DNA of 64,000 bases from Anabaena sp. UHCC 0187 (GCF_009712035.1 NZ_VILB01000003.1:62001-126000), one strand, 5' to 3'. Positions 9,851 to 20,026 are shown, counted from the stretch's first letter. Translations and numbers: made by a program. Notes: generated by a model not told the origin, from the sequence alone.

Positions 9851-11581
9851 TTACTTTTTATTTAACATTTTCATTGGCCAAATTACGGCTTTTGCTCCTA
9901 AGATTTTGGAGTAGATTTTTCCTTGACTATCATGGATAATGAAGTTCACGGTTGCACCTGTGTCGGTTTTGGTTATGATTTCACAGGAAACATAAAATGG
10001 GACGTTGAATGGTACTGCTAGATACTGTTCACAGTATGTTAATTGTCCTGGTAAACAAACTTCTTTATGGATATAATTTAACCATAGCCATAATGTTTGG
10101 GTACTCAAATCAATGATGTAAGGATTATGCCATTTTACGGGAAATTGTCCTTGTTCTTTGGCTGTGATTTCTTGCCAACAACATTCGGCTGTGAGTTTTT
10201 CTGGACTAATATTTAAAACTTTGGTAATTTTCTGGAAAGCTGGTCCATGAAATAGGGATAAATCACCATTTTGATAGAAGTCTTTGGCTGTATCAGTGAC
10301 GATATTATCTTCTCTGAGATCCATTGCTTCATAAATGGGTGCTTCTGGCATATTTTTTACCAGTTTTATCAGAGAACTAAAGTGATAATGAGTTCTACCT
10401 TCGGGAGTTTTACTCAATATTTTGGTCTGAAATTCGACAAAATCACCATCAACTTTGGCAACTTCTTGAATTTCTAGAATATGTTCTTTAGCCAAGGTAG
10501 AATTAAAGGTTATTCCTTTTAAAACTTTGAAGTCTTGGCAACTGAAATATGTATAACCTGGATAAATTTCTTCACAGCCATTTACCATCCATGATTTAGC
10601 ACAGGTTGCTGGTAAAACTGGTGAACCGGCAATTGTATGATCATGCAAAAATGGATTTTCTGCTAATGTCATTCTTCTGCGAATGCGATAGCTACGAAGT
10701 TCTGAACCTAAAGGAGCAGGTGGTAGTTTCATGGAACTACCAATGACAACTTGTGTATGATCTTGATAAGCTGGATGTAGTTCATTAACTAACATTTGTG
10801 TGCCAACTTCTACTGGAATAATACTAATTCCTCGTTCTGCAAATGCTTTTTTTAATTGTGGTGTTACCATGCCACTATCCCAACCTCCCCAGTTAATTGC
10901 CACTACATGACAATTGGGGTTATATTGTTTCATTAAATGGGCTGATTTACTGAGAATTTCGTTAGCGATCGCATAATCACTTTGACCGATATTACCATAA
11001 AATCCAGTCACGGAAGAAAACAATACTAAATGTTGTAACTGCTGAGGATTGACACAAGATAGGAGATTTTCTAAACCCTGAACCTTAGCAGTGTAAACTT
11101 TCTCAAAATCATCTTCTGTCTTTTTTTCAATTAACTTATCTGCTAAGTTACCAGCACCGTGAATAATTCCGGTAATTTGACCAACTTTTTGAGAAACTTC
11201 TTGAAGTTTAGCTTGCAAATTCACAGTATCAGTGACATCAACACTAATATATTCAGCCGTTCCTCCTGTCGCTTCAATAGCTGCTAAAGTCTTCTTAATT
11301 TCCCGACTAGAATTGATTTGATTAAATATCTTTTGTACCATCATGGGTGTTGGTTTCTCACCTTGAGAAATCAAATTTTCCATAATGCGTTTTTTTAAAG
11401 CGGAATCTTCCAAACAATCACGTACATATTCCGGTTCTCTAGTGATTTCCGAACGACCTAAAAGAATAAACTTACAAGGTTGTTGTTGTGCTAATTTAAT
11501 AGTACATTGAGCAGTGATTCCCTTTGCGCCACCACTGACAACAAAGACAGAAGATGGACTAACTTGAACTGTTGCAGTCAT
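9851..11581 (-). CDS. PKS ketoreductase (catalytic half) plus dehydratase
   Basis: 576 residues. The N-terminus begins directly at a nucleotide-binding motif (VVSGGAKGITAQ, residue about 14) and includes the catalytic Ser/Tyr/Asn set in 'LFSSVTGFYGNIGQSDYAIANE' (Tyr203). This is the catalytic subdomain of a PKS ketoreductase; the structural subdomain that should precede it is at the C-terminus of HglE. Residues about 305-570 form hot-dog dehydratase folds with 'HTIAGSPVLP' (His315, HxxxGxxxxP). It would reduce and dehydrate beta-keto intermediates. Anabaena PCC 7120 has hglF and hglG between hglE and hglD; I cannot say which this matches, so no symbol is given. Confidence 0.85.
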   Translation of the reverse strand: MTATVQVSPSSVFVVSGGAKGITAQCTIKLAQQQPCKFILLGRSEITREPEYVRDCLEDSALKKRIMENLISQGEKPTPMMVQKIFNQINSSREIKKTLAAIEATGGTAEYISVDVTDTVNLQAKLQEVSQKVGQITGIIHGAGNLADKLIEKKTEDDFEKVYTAKVQGLENLLSCVNPQQLQHLVLFSSVTGFYGNIGQSDYAIANEILSKSAHLMKQYNPNCHVVAINWGGWDSGMVTPQLKKAFAERGISIIPVEVGTQMLVNELHPAYQDHTQVVIGSSMKLPPAPLGSELRSYRIRRRMTLAENPFLHDHTIAGSPVLPATCAKSWMVNGCEEIYPGYTYFSCQDFKVLKGITFNSTLAKEHILEIQEVAKVDGDFVEFQTKILSKTPEGRTHYHFSSLIKLVKNMPEAPIYEAMDLREDNIVTDTAKDFYQNGDLSLFHGPAFQKITKVLNISPEKLTAECCWQEITAKEQGQFPVKWHNPYIIDLSTQTLWLWLNYIHKEVCLPGQLTYCEQYLAVPFNVPFYVSCEIITKTDTGATVNFIIHDSQGKIYSKILGAKAVIWPMKMLNKK

Positions 11582-11765
11582 AACTATGATTTATGGGATT
11601 TATTTGATTTGGATGATTAATTAGTCTTAACTATGATTTATGTGATTTGTTTGATGGGGATGATTTATTGATTGATGAGAAAATAAACAAGAAATGAATC
11701 CAGTAAACTCAGCAAATAATTCAATCAAAAAAATCAAACTAATCAAACAAATCACAGTTTAGACA
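11582..11765. repeat. Direct and inverted repeats in the split-KR spacer
   Basis: The spacer between hglE and the KR-DH gene has two direct copies of a roughly 47-base unit starting TAACTATGATTTATG (near 11580 and 11627). An inverted partial copy at about 11740-11760 (CAAACAAATCACAGTTTA) could pair with them. It may form an intercistronic hairpin; no open frame bridges the two genes. Confidence 0.6.
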
Positions 11766-14700
11766 TTACTCACTTTTTGCCACCAGCGTTACCCGTCCTT
11801 GATCACCATAACCAACCTCGCCAATATAGCGATTAGAATCATGCAATTCAGCAACGATATATTCAGCAGATTCGTGAGGATCTAAAGTGGGATTCAGGTC
11901 AATTGCTCGGAAGAATACCTGTGGCCATTCCCAGCGCAAACTCTTCGTTAAACCAAACAACCCGGCACCAATTGCACTAAAATTACCTTCATGTCCTAAG
12001 CCAAATTCACCGTCCAGATGGGCAACTGTGCAAAAGCTTGTTCTTCCTGCTAATGATGCGGCATTATTCAAAGTTGCCTTCAGATGTTTAGCCATTAAAA
12101 ACACTTGTTTAAGAATTGCCTTTTCTGCTTCTGGATAAGAAATATGCCCAGGTTTTTCAGGAGTAAATTGAGGATGTAAGTGAATAAATGCCCCAATCGG
12201 TCCATGTTTAGTAGTCACACTTTGCAATAATAATTGCAGATGTTGTTCACTCATGTTTGCCAAAGTTACACGGGTAACACCTAGAGGTAATGGCAATTGT
12301 TCGGGAACTAATGATTGGGGGAAACTCAAAACTACAACTTTCCAACCTTGTTCTATCAGTGCGTAGGCTAGTTTGGTGGTAGTTAAAGAACCATCATCAG
12401 TGATTAAACCAATGTGTCCTTCTGCTAACTGCGCTTCTAAAAAATCTGGTCTAGGTAAGGTTTTGAGTTGAGCGGGACGACGGGGAAGATTGGGGTCTAC
12501 TATTGGTGGTGGGGTTAAATCAACCACATCTGGGCGGGGAGACCCCGCCCCTACGGTGGGTGGGATGAGGTCAACTACCGGGTTAACATCAATGTGCGGC
12601 TTTTTTTTTTCACCTCCCACCAGTGATTGGAGGTAGTTAACGATTTGTCCGATTGTCCGTAGGTCGCCTAATTCTTCTATATTAGGTTTGGGTAAGTCAG
12701 GATACGCTTCCTGCATTGCTCCCAGTATTTCTACCCGTTTGATGGAATCTATGCCTAAATCGGCTTCCATGTCCATGTCCAGTTCCAGCATTTCCACTGG
12801 ATAACCTGTTTTTTCACTGGTGATGTTTAGCAGGGTTTGTCCTAAATCTTGGTACTGGGGACTGGAAACTGATTCTGGTATTACTTCCTCTATCACTTGT
12901 GTTTGGACTTGAGGAATTATCACTGGTTCAGGTATTACTTCCTCTTTCACCTCTACACTGTCACCTGTCACCTGTAACCTGTCACCTGTTCCCTGTCCTT
13001 GCAGATATTCGACAACTTGACCAATGGTGCGTTTTTCTGCCAGTTCTTCGAGGTTGGGTTTAGGTAAGTTGGGGTATAATTCTTGCAATCCTCCCAGAAT
13101 TTCTACCCGTTTAATGGAATCAATACCTAAGTCTGCTTCCATATCCATATCGAGTTCTAGCATTTCGATAGGATAACCAGTTTTTTCGCTGGTGATACTT
13201 AATAGATTGTTAGCTAGATCATCAAGATTAAGATTGTTATTTGCAGGTGCAGGTTCTGGTATGAATGCAACTGGGGACTGGGGAATAATAATTGGTTCAG
13301 GTTCAATTACTGGTGCAGCAATTACAGGTTTTACAACTTCAATTACTGGGGGAACAGGTTCTTCTAATTGAACTTTTGGCTCAATTACTGGTACTGCTTG
13401 AGGGGGAATAATATTAACGGTGGGGGTAGGGCGGGGAGACCCCGCCCCTACAGAGGCGACTGCTTGGGTATCAGAAATGAGTTGAGAATATTCTTCTTGA
13501 ATGAGTTGGAAAAAGTGTTTGGTATATTCTATCTGTTCCCGCAGATATTGTTCATGAATGCGGAGGGTTTCACCTTGTTGGGAATGAAACTGGATCATGC
13601 TACGCTCTAAGCTTTCCATGATCACTTGCTTAATTTGAGCGGCTTCAGCGGAAGATTTAGCATTAGCAAATAAGGTGTTTTGCTGCTGCATTAATTGGAA
13701 GAAGGTTTTCGCGTATTCTATTTGATGATTTAGATATGTGCTGTGAACTTCTAAATTCTCGCTTTGGTTATGTTGAAACTTACTCAGAAGTGTTTCTAAA
13801 CTAGTGAGAATTTGTTGGCAATTTACAAGATTATCTGGTGTTTGCATCTTCTCTCTGGATTGCGGCGCGAAGAATTCTGGGTTGGGTTCTTTGGTGATGG
13901 TTGCAGTAGTCATTTGTGGCTGTAACTGGGTTTCAATGACGGGTGGTTTTTTATGTCCGTTACCGTTGCCGTTATGTCCGTTGGTTGGGGGAATTTTGGC
14001 AATTACGGGAGTCTCTATTTCTAAATTCTTGAATTCTTGAATTTCTGCCACATTGGGCGCGGAGACAGCGCCCCTACTGTCCTGAATTCCGGAAATTTTA
14101 TGTCCGTCCGCTAATGCTTCTGGAAAGGCATTTTTGGTTTTATCGGAAACGTAGTTAATGCCGGTTAGTTTGACGCTAAGAGTCTTTTTGGTGGAAATGG
14201 GAGGCAATACGGCAGGGAGTTTATAGGGGTCAAGATTGCCCAAATTCATGCCGATAACTCGCAACTGCACTGCGGCTTCTCGCAAAGAGCGATCGCTGTT
14301 TTTGGAGGCACTAGGATTTAGAGATATGGTAAGATGGGGGCGATCTCCTAATGTATCTTTTACCAAGTTACTTAACACCCGTTTTGGTCCAAATTCTACG
14401 AAGCAATAACCACCAGCCGCATAGATATTTTCAATCTCTTGTTTGAACAGTACAGAACTAGCCAAATGGCTTTCTAAGTTCTTTTGAATTGCCGCTGCAT
14501 TTTGTGGATAATGTTTACCAGTGACATTACTAAAAACCGGAATTTGGGGATTGTGGAAAGTTACCGATTTAGTCGCAATGGCAAAGGATTTTTGCGCGAA
14601 TGCTATTAATGGAGTATGGAAAGCCGCAGACACAGGCAATAAAACCGCACTGTATCCTAACTTTTCGCAAGCAGCTTGAACTTTTTGAATTTCTAACTTT

Positions 14701-17141
14701 GGTCCCGCTAAAACAATTTGAGTAGGAGAATTAAAGTTAGCAATACTTACTTTTGGAAACTGCTTCAGTACCGGTTCAATTTTGCTGATATCTTCCTTCA
14801 CCGCTAACATACTACCAGCATCATGATCTGGATCTTTGGGTGCGGCCATGGCCTGTCCTCTAGCTTTCACTAGGAACAAATAATCAGCCTCACTCAACAC
14901 TCCCGCAGCCCACAAAGCGGTTAATTCACCAAAACTATGACCGGCGGCGAAATCTGCTTTAAAACCAGCCTGTTGCAAAATTCCATACAACCCGGCACTA
15001 AATACCCCAATTGCCGGCTGTGCATATTCCGTTCTTTGCAAAGTTGCAATTTGGGCTTTTTTCTCAACTTCATCAAAGCTAGAACGAGGGAAAACAACTT
15101 CAGAAACTGGTTGCAAATTACCTTGCTTGAACAGATGATCCATCTTGCCATATAACTGTCGCAAGCTGGGGAAATTCATCACTGCTTCTCTGCCCATTTC
15201 CAAGTATTGAGAACCTTGTCCAGAGAATAAAGCGACAACTTTTCCACCTAAATCCATACCAGAGGAACGGTAATAAATACCTTGAGGATGTTCCCAAGAA
15301 ATTGCATCCGGCTTACTTTTGAGTAAACCAAGACTAACTTGCAGTAACTTACAAGCTTCTTGTAAATTCTCAGATACAAACCCAATTCTGAGGGCAGTTT
15401 TAGGGATAGCTAAAGATTGACAATCTAACAATAATTGAGAATAGAATCTTTCGCCCTCGTTAGCTTGCAAATTATTTAAAGTTGCTTCTAACTTGCTAAT
15501 TAATTCAGCATGAGTAGCACTAAATAATAGCACTTCACCGGCTGCACCATGTAAACGATAGGAACTTTGTTGTTCTGGTTCGTATTCTTCCAAAACAACG
15601 TGATAATTTGTGCCACCAAAACCAAAGGCACTCACCCCCGCACGTCGGGGAGTTTCACCTTCTGCCTTTATCCAAGGTCTAGTTTGAGTATTAAGATAAA
15701 AGGAAGAATTTTCAATATTTAATTTGGGATTTGGTTCGGTAATATTGATAGTTGCTGGCAATACTTTATGATGCAATGCTAGGGCAGTTTTAATTAAACT
15801 AGCAGTACCAGCAGCGGCTTTTGTATGTCCAATTTGTGATTTTACACTTCCCAAAGCAATATGTTGTTTTTGGGTGTCATGTTTACCGAAGAAATCCTGT
15901 AAAGAACTAAATTCTACGGGATCTCCTGCCATTGTTCCTGTACCGTGTGCTTCCATTAAACCCACAGTTGCCGGAGAAAATCCAGCATCATCATAAGCCC
16001 GTTCTAAGGCTTTAACTTGTCCTTCTTTTCTAGGGGCATAAATACTCTTGTAGCGACCATCGCTAGAAGTACCAATTCCCTTGATTACCGCATAGATTTT
16101 ATCCCCATCTTTTTGGGCATCTTCTAAGCGTTTGAGGAGAATCATCCCAATACCTTCACCTAACATCATCCCATCAGATTTAGCATCAAATGGTTTGACA
16201 TTATCGCTAGGAGTTAGTGCAGGAGTTTTGCTAAAGGAAATGTAACCCATGATCGTGTTATCGGTGTCTACTCCACCGGTTAACATCATATTGCTACGAT
16301 GTTCAACTAATTCACTAATGGCCATTTTTAATGCGCCAAAGGAACTAGCACAAGCCGCATCAACTACACAGTTTGTACCGCCAAAATTGAGGCGATTAGC
16401 AATTCTGCCAGCCACCACATTTGCTAACATTCCAGGGAAAGCATTTTCATCCCATTTCACATAAGCAGATTTAATTTTATCAACAATCTTTTTCGTATCT
16501 TCGTCAGATAAACCACTGCTTTTGAGAACCTTTTCCCAAACCGGATATTCTAATCTGGCAGTTAAGGGCATTCCCAATTGTTTGCCCATAGCTACACCCA
16601 AAATCACGCCGATATTTTCACGGTTAAATTCACGGGAGTCGCTATAACCAGCATCTTCCATTGTTTCTTTAGCAACTACTAAACTTAATAGTTGAGAAAC
16701 ATCGGTAACTTCTAAAATGCTAGGAGGAATACCAAATTCCATGGGGTTAAAATCAACTTCAGGAATAAAACCACCACGTTTACAATAGGTTTTATCTTCT
16801 GTTGTTCTGGGATTAGGATCGTAGTAATCTTCTACACTCCAATGGCTAGAAGGAACATCAGTAATACAGTCAATTTTATTAACAATATTTTGCCAGTAAT
16901 CCCTTAATGTTCTCGATTGAGGCATTAAGGAAGCCATGCCAATAATAGCTATGGGAGTTGTGTGCAGTTTTCTATTAATTTCCTTAGTTGACATGGAATT
17001 TATCGAATTTTCTAAGTTTCCTGAATTCATTTTTCCTTCCTCTATAAACTTCAGCACAGCCTGTTCAAAACTATTAATTTGGGCTTCTAATTCCGTCAAA
17101 GAACTTTTTATTGTGTCTATCTTTTGAGGGGGGCAAGACAT
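11766..17141 (-). CDS. hglE: HglE: PfaA-like PKS (KS-AT-ACP-ACP-KR half)
   Basis: 1791 residues, first gene of the cluster. KS at about 63-520 has Cys264 (DAACASS), His399 (EAHGTGT) and His439. AT at about 635-935 has Ser736 (GHSFGE) and His842. A long linker (about 940-1300) holds two copies of a helical 'IEYxKxFFQL' repeat (near 1140 and 1204). Two near-identical ACPs carry serines 1342 and 1466 (GIDSIKRVEILG in both). Residues about 1570-1791 match the structural half of a KR domain; the catalytic half is in the next gene. It loads and extends acyl chains for the heterocyst glycolipid aglycone. The linkers encode dispersed repeats in frame (VGAGSPRP twice, RGAVSAP once). Reference HglE proteins are somewhat shorter, as I recall. 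Confidence 0.9.
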   Translation of the reverse strand: MSCPPQKIDTIKSSLTELEAQINSFEQAVLKFIEEGKMNSGNLENSINSMSTKEINRKLHTTPIAIIGMASLMPQSRTLRDYWQNIVNKIDCITDVPSSHWSVEDYYDPNPRTTEDKTYCKRGGFIPEVDFNPMEFGIPPSILEVTDVSQLLSLVVAKETMEDAGYSDSREFNRENIGVILGVAMGKQLGMPLTARLEYPVWEKVLKSSGLSDEDTKKIVDKIKSAYVKWDENAFPGMLANVVAGRIANRLNFGGTNCVVDAACASSFGALKMAISELVEHRSNMMLTGGVDTDNTIMGYISFSKTPALTPSDNVKPFDAKSDGMMLGEGIGMILLKRLEDAQKDGDKIYAVIKGIGTSSDGRYKSIYAPRKEGQVKALERAYDDAGFSPATVGLMEAHGTGTMAGDPVEFSSLQDFFGKHDTQKQHIALGSVKSQIGHTKAAAGTASLIKTALALHHKVLPATINITEPNPKLNIENSSFYLNTQTRPWIKAEGETPRRAGVSAFGFGGTNYHVVLEEYEPEQQSSYRLHGAAGEVLLFSATHAELISKLEATLNNLQANEGERFYSQLLLDCQSLAIPKTALRIGFVSENLQEACKLLQVSLGLLKSKPDAISWEHPQGIYYRSSGMDLGGKVVALFSGQGSQYLEMGREAVMNFPSLRQLYGKMDHLFKQGNLQPVSEVVFPRSSFDEVEKKAQIATLQRTEYAQPAIGVFSAGLYGILQQAGFKADFAAGHSFGELTALWAAGVLSEADYLFLVKARGQAMAAPKDPDHDAGSMLAVKEDISKIEPVLKQFPKVSIANFNSPTQIVLAGPKLEIQKVQAACEKLGYSAVLLPVSAAFHTPLIAFAQKSFAIATKSVTFHNPQIPVFSNVTGKHYPQNAAAIQKNLESHLASSVLFKQEIENIYAAGGYCFVEFGPKRVLSNLVKDTLGDRPHLTISLNPSASKNSDRSLREAAVQLRVIGMNLGNLDPYKLPAVLPPISTKKTLSVKLTGINYVSDKTKNAFPEALADGHKISGIQDSRGAVSAPNVAEIQEFKNLEIETPVIAKIPPTNGHNGNGNGHKKPPVIETQLQPQMTTATITKEPNPEFFAPQSREKMQTPDNLVNCQQILTSLETLLSKFQHNQSENLEVHSTYLNHQIEYAKTFFQLMQQQNTLFANAKSSAEAAQIKQVIMESLERSMIQFHSQQGETLRIHEQYLREQIEYTKHFFQLIQEEYSQLISDTQAVASVGAGSPRPTPTVNIIPPQAVPVIEPKVQLEEPVPPVIEVVKPVIAAPVIEPEPIIIPQSPVAFIPEPAPANNNLNLDDLANNLLSITSEKTGYPIEMLELDMDMEADLGIDSIKRVEILGGLQELYPNLPKPNLEELAEKRTIGQVVEYLQGQGTGDRLQVTGDSVEVKEEVIPEPVIIPQVQTQVIEEVIPESVSSPQYQDLGQTLLNITSEKTGYPVEMLELDMDMEADLGIDSIKRVEILGAMQEAYPDLPKPNIEELGDLRTIGQIVNYLQSLVGGEKKKPHIDVNPVVDLIPPTVGAGSPRPDVVDLTPPPIVDPNLPRRPAQLKTLPRPDFLEAQLAEGHIGLITDDGSLTTTKLAYALIEQGWKVVVLSFPQSLVPEQLPLPLGVTRVTLANMSEQHLQLLLQSVTTKHGPIGAFIHLHPQFTPEKPGHISYPEAEKAILKQVFLMAKHLKATLNNAASLAGRTSFCTVAHLDGEFGLGHEGNFSAIGAGLFGLTKSLRWEWPQVFFRAIDLNPTLDPHESAEYIVAELHDSNRYIGEVGYGDQGRVTLVAKSE
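12532..12551. repeat. Dispersed palindrome inside hglE, copy 1
   Basis: GGGCGGGGAGACCCCGCCCC, followed by TAC. This is a common Nostocales dispersed palindrome. On the coding strand it is translated as V-G-A-G-S-P-R-P in the linker after the second ACP. Confidence 0.8.
12962..13001. repeat. CACCTGT heptamer repeat inside hglE
   Basis: Degenerate tandem heptamers (CACCTGT / AACCTGT / TCCCTGT) run in frame between the two ACP domains and encode the sequence around 'GTGDRLQVTGDS'. Confidence 0.65.
13429..13451. repeat. Dispersed palindrome inside hglE, copy 2
   Basis: Identical 20-base palindromic core to copy 1, followed by TAC, in the linker before the first ACP. It is again read as V-G-A-G-S-P-R-P. 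Confidence 0.8.
14055..14077. repeat. Dispersed palindrome variant inside hglE, copy 3
   Basis: GGGCGCGGAGACAGCGCCCC followed by TAC, a variant of the same family in the AT-to-ACP linker. It is translated in a different frame from the other two, giving R-G-A-V-S-A-P. Confidence 0.75.
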
Positions 17142-18719
17142 AGGACATAGACTAATTTTGAGTACCGTGAATTGTGCAGCAGGCTATCAACAGATAGTTA
17201 ATCTGTATTCGCGCAGTTGCCGCAGGTAAGTTTAAATGCTTGACTTTACATCAACACCACAGGATATATACTGCCTTGTTTGTGGCAAATGTCGAGTTCC
17301 TGGGTGTTTGCTGGATGTTTTGCCGCAATTTTAGAACCTTATGTTCATGAATAAATACTAGACAATACTGGACTTTTGATATTGAAAAAGTGAAGATTAC
17401 CTTGTGGTCATAACTGGCAAAAGGACATACTTAAGCTGAAGGATATGTATGAAGACAGAAGCGTTTTTATCTCTTAATCATTGAATGTTTTACCTATGGA
17501 AGAATAACGTTCTGTATGTTGATATAGCAGTTGCCAGTTTTTAAAGTCCAGGATAACCTATTTTAGATGATTAGACTGATAAAAGCTGCCAAAATCGTTA
17601 CAAAATAATTAGCACTCTGTGGCAAATTCTATGAATAGTGAAAAAATACTTAAACAGCTTTTCAATAGTCTAGCAGTTTGTAACTTAGTGAGATCCAAAA
17701 CCCCGGTTTATCAAGGTATAGGTTTTGTTTCTTTAGGCAATTCTGCTGTAAAAAGCTGAATAGATTTTAGTATTTCTTCTGTTTATAGAAATAAAATCAA
17801 CAATTTATTTTTTGATTGATAAATGTTGAATTAATAAAAAGACTAGCACAGCTTATGAAAATGGAATAGTTCATTTTTGCTAATTTTTGGAGGAAAATAT
17901 TTGTTAATTGATCTCCTTTTAAATAAAACATAATTGGGTGAGTATAATCTAGAACTGAATTTGTGAATAACATATCTTGGGTAATTACGGGTTGAACATC
18001 AATCTTTTCTTGATAATTCAAGGATTTTATGTAAATTGTCTCACAAGTAACAAATCAATAAATATACACAAGAAACATTTGAACATAATTGGGTGTTTTT
18101 TGAGCAAACTATCATAATCAAGTCTTAGTTTTTGATGAATTTATAAGATAACTCACCTTTTCTAGACAATTGGTTATTTATAAACCAAACATTAATTTGT
18201 TGGATGTTGATCATTAACCTGTAGATATATCAATTGTGATGAAATATGGACAATTGGCAGATATTAACCATGATTTGCTAAAAAAAGTACAGATTTTTAA
18301 ATGAATTCATGAGTAATTAAATATAGTATGTAGTCAACGATTTTATTAATTGAAAAAACTAATTTTAGTTGACAATATCAAAGTTATTTGGGATAATTGC
18401 AGGTAAGTTTATTCATTCTCCTTAAGTTATTAGCATCATCACTACTTGGGAATTGAATATCTTTACTTTTCCCTAGAGCTATCGTATTTTAGGCTACTTA
18501 ATTAAATGCCAATTCAAGATAAAACTGATAGCGGAGACTGGCGTTATACATGGATAATTGGAAGTAAAAACACCGCTAATTTAGGTATTTATAACAGCTA
18601 AGAATGCTGGCAACAATTCATACATAAATAATTAGACATATTCCTTCTATGAGAGCAATAAAGGATAAGTCTATAACCACTACCAGTATTTTCCGACATA
18701 ACACCATTGGCATAAAAAT
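17142..18719. promoter_or_regulatory. 1.6-kb divergent spacer between hglE and hgdB
   Basis: A very AT-rich, gene-free stretch between two divergent operons of the same pathway; it must hold both promoters. Scanning by eye I found no GTAN8TAC NtcA-type site and no obvious sigma-70 pair that I would defend. A 74-codon minus-strand frame (17797-18021) has no recognisable family. The 5' regions facing hglE (17142-17700) and hgdB (18300-18719) are the likely regulatory parts. Confidence 0.5.
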
Positions 18720-19931
18720 ATGGCAGTAAATAAAGAACGCCAATTATTCAAACTAGCTACGCTAAAGTGGAGAATAATTTTGGCAACTTCTCTAACTTTA
18801 GCGACAGGGTTAGTATGTTTCTACATTTTTCATCAGTTGAAAGTAAATTCTCAAACTCAAACTCCTTCTGTTCCGACTGTTAGTAAATCTCAACCTACCC
18901 CTATTAAAGTTGCTGTAACTGCCCTAGGAAGATTACAACCACAAGACAAAATTACTTATTTATCTGCTCCTAATTCTATCAACGGTGTCCGAGTAGAAAA
19001 ACTGTTGGTAAAGGAAGGAGATAATGTTAAAAAAGGACAAGTATTAGCTTATCTAGAAAACTATGCTCGTTCTCAAGCAGCTATCCAACAAGCATTTGAT
19101 CAATTGTTAATTGCCAGAACTAAACTTGCACAGGTACAAGCTGGAGCAAAAACTGGAGATATCAATGCTCAAAAAGCCACAATTACTCGCTTGAATTCCC
19201 AAGCAAAAGGAGATATTGCGGCTCAAACAGCAACAATTAACCGCATTAAAGCTGAAGTTGAAAATGCTCAAAAAGAGAGTAATCGCTATCAACAATTATC
19301 TAAAGATGGTGCTGTTTCTGCTTCCGTTGCCGATAGTAAAAATTTAGCCCTAAAAACTACACAACAGCAGTTAAAAGAAGCTGAAGCTACTCTCAAACGG
19401 ACTCAAGATACTTTCCAAGATCAAGTCAAAGAAGGAAAATCCAAACTTAACAGTATTAAAGAAGTTAGGGTTGTAGATGTAGAGTTAGCAAAAAGTGAAG
19501 TTAAAAGTGCAGAAACGGCAATTCAACAGGCTAAAGCTGACCATGATTTAACTTACATTGCTGCTACTATAAATGGTACAATTTTGCGAATTCATGCCAG
19601 AAATGGCGAAGTAATTGGTACTTCTGGCTTTGCTGAAATTGGTAATACATCAAAAATGCAAGTTCTAGCAGAAGTGTATCAAACCGATATTCAAAATGTC
19701 CGAATTGGTCAAAAAGCTATCATTACCAGCACGACTTTTCCTGGTAAATTACAAGGAACTGTCCGAGAAATTGGTTGGCAAGTTGATAAACAAGGCATCT
19801 TTAGTATTAATCCTAATTCTGACGCAGACCGCAGAGTAATTGAAGTCAAAATATCTATTGATAATCCCAGCGATAGTCAAAAGATATCTCGCTTAACTAA
19901 CTTGCAAGTTGATGTTGCAATCCAGATTTAG
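18720..19931 (+). CDS. hgdB: HgdB: DevB-type membrane fusion protein
   Basis: A 403-residue HlyD/DevB-family periplasmic adaptor. It has a single N-terminal membrane segment (about 17-38), a lipoyl/barrel start (VTALGRLQPQDKI), a long coiled-coil hairpin (about 115-275) and the closing barrel with 'GTILRIHARNGEVIG'. DevB proteins connect an inner-membrane ABC exporter to TolC. In Anabaena PCC 7120 HgdB (all5347) interacts with TolC and is needed for a normal heterocyst glycolipid layer. It is the first gene of the plus-strand set, divergent from hglE. A DevB paralogue is the alternative, but the neighbours favour HgdB. Confidence 0.88.
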   Translation: MAVNKERQLFKLATLKWRIILATSLTLATGLVCFYIFHQLKVNSQTQTPSVPTVSKSQPTPIKVAVTALGRLQPQDKITYLSAPNSINGVRVEKLLVKEGDNVKKGQVLAYLENYARSQAAIQQAFDQLLIARTKLAQVQAGAKTGDINAQKATITRLNSQAKGDIAAQTATINRIKAEVENAQKESNRYQQLSKDGAVSASVADSKNLALKTTQQQLKEAEATLKRTQDTFQDQVKEGKSKLNSIKEVRVVDVELAKSEVKSAETAIQQAKADHDLTYIAATINGTILRIHARNGEVIGTSGFAEIGNTSKMQVLAEVYQTDIQNVRIGQKAIITSTTFPGKLQGTVREIGWQVDKQGIFSINPNSDADRRVIEVKISIDNPSDSQKISRLTNLQVDVAIQI

Positions 19932-20026
19932 TCATTAGTTATGAGTCATTAGTTATTAGTTATTTTCAACAACTGACAACTGACAACTGACAACTGACAA
20001 CTAACAACTAACAACTAACAACTAAT
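19932..20026. repeat. Heptamer tandem repeats between hgdB and hgdC
   Basis: Almost the whole spacer is repeat: AGTTATTAGTTATTAGT-type units, then ACAACTG/ACAACTA heptamers (about 19967-20023). It belongs to the short tandemly repeated repetitive (STRR) class of heterocystous cyanobacteria. The hgdC ATG follows immediately with no clear Shine-Dalgarno sequence. Confidence 0.8.

Noticed and set aside
17797-18021. 74-codon minus-strand frame in the hglE-hgdB gap
   Set aside because: AT-rich, no ribosome site and no recognised family; treated as chance or at most a remnant.
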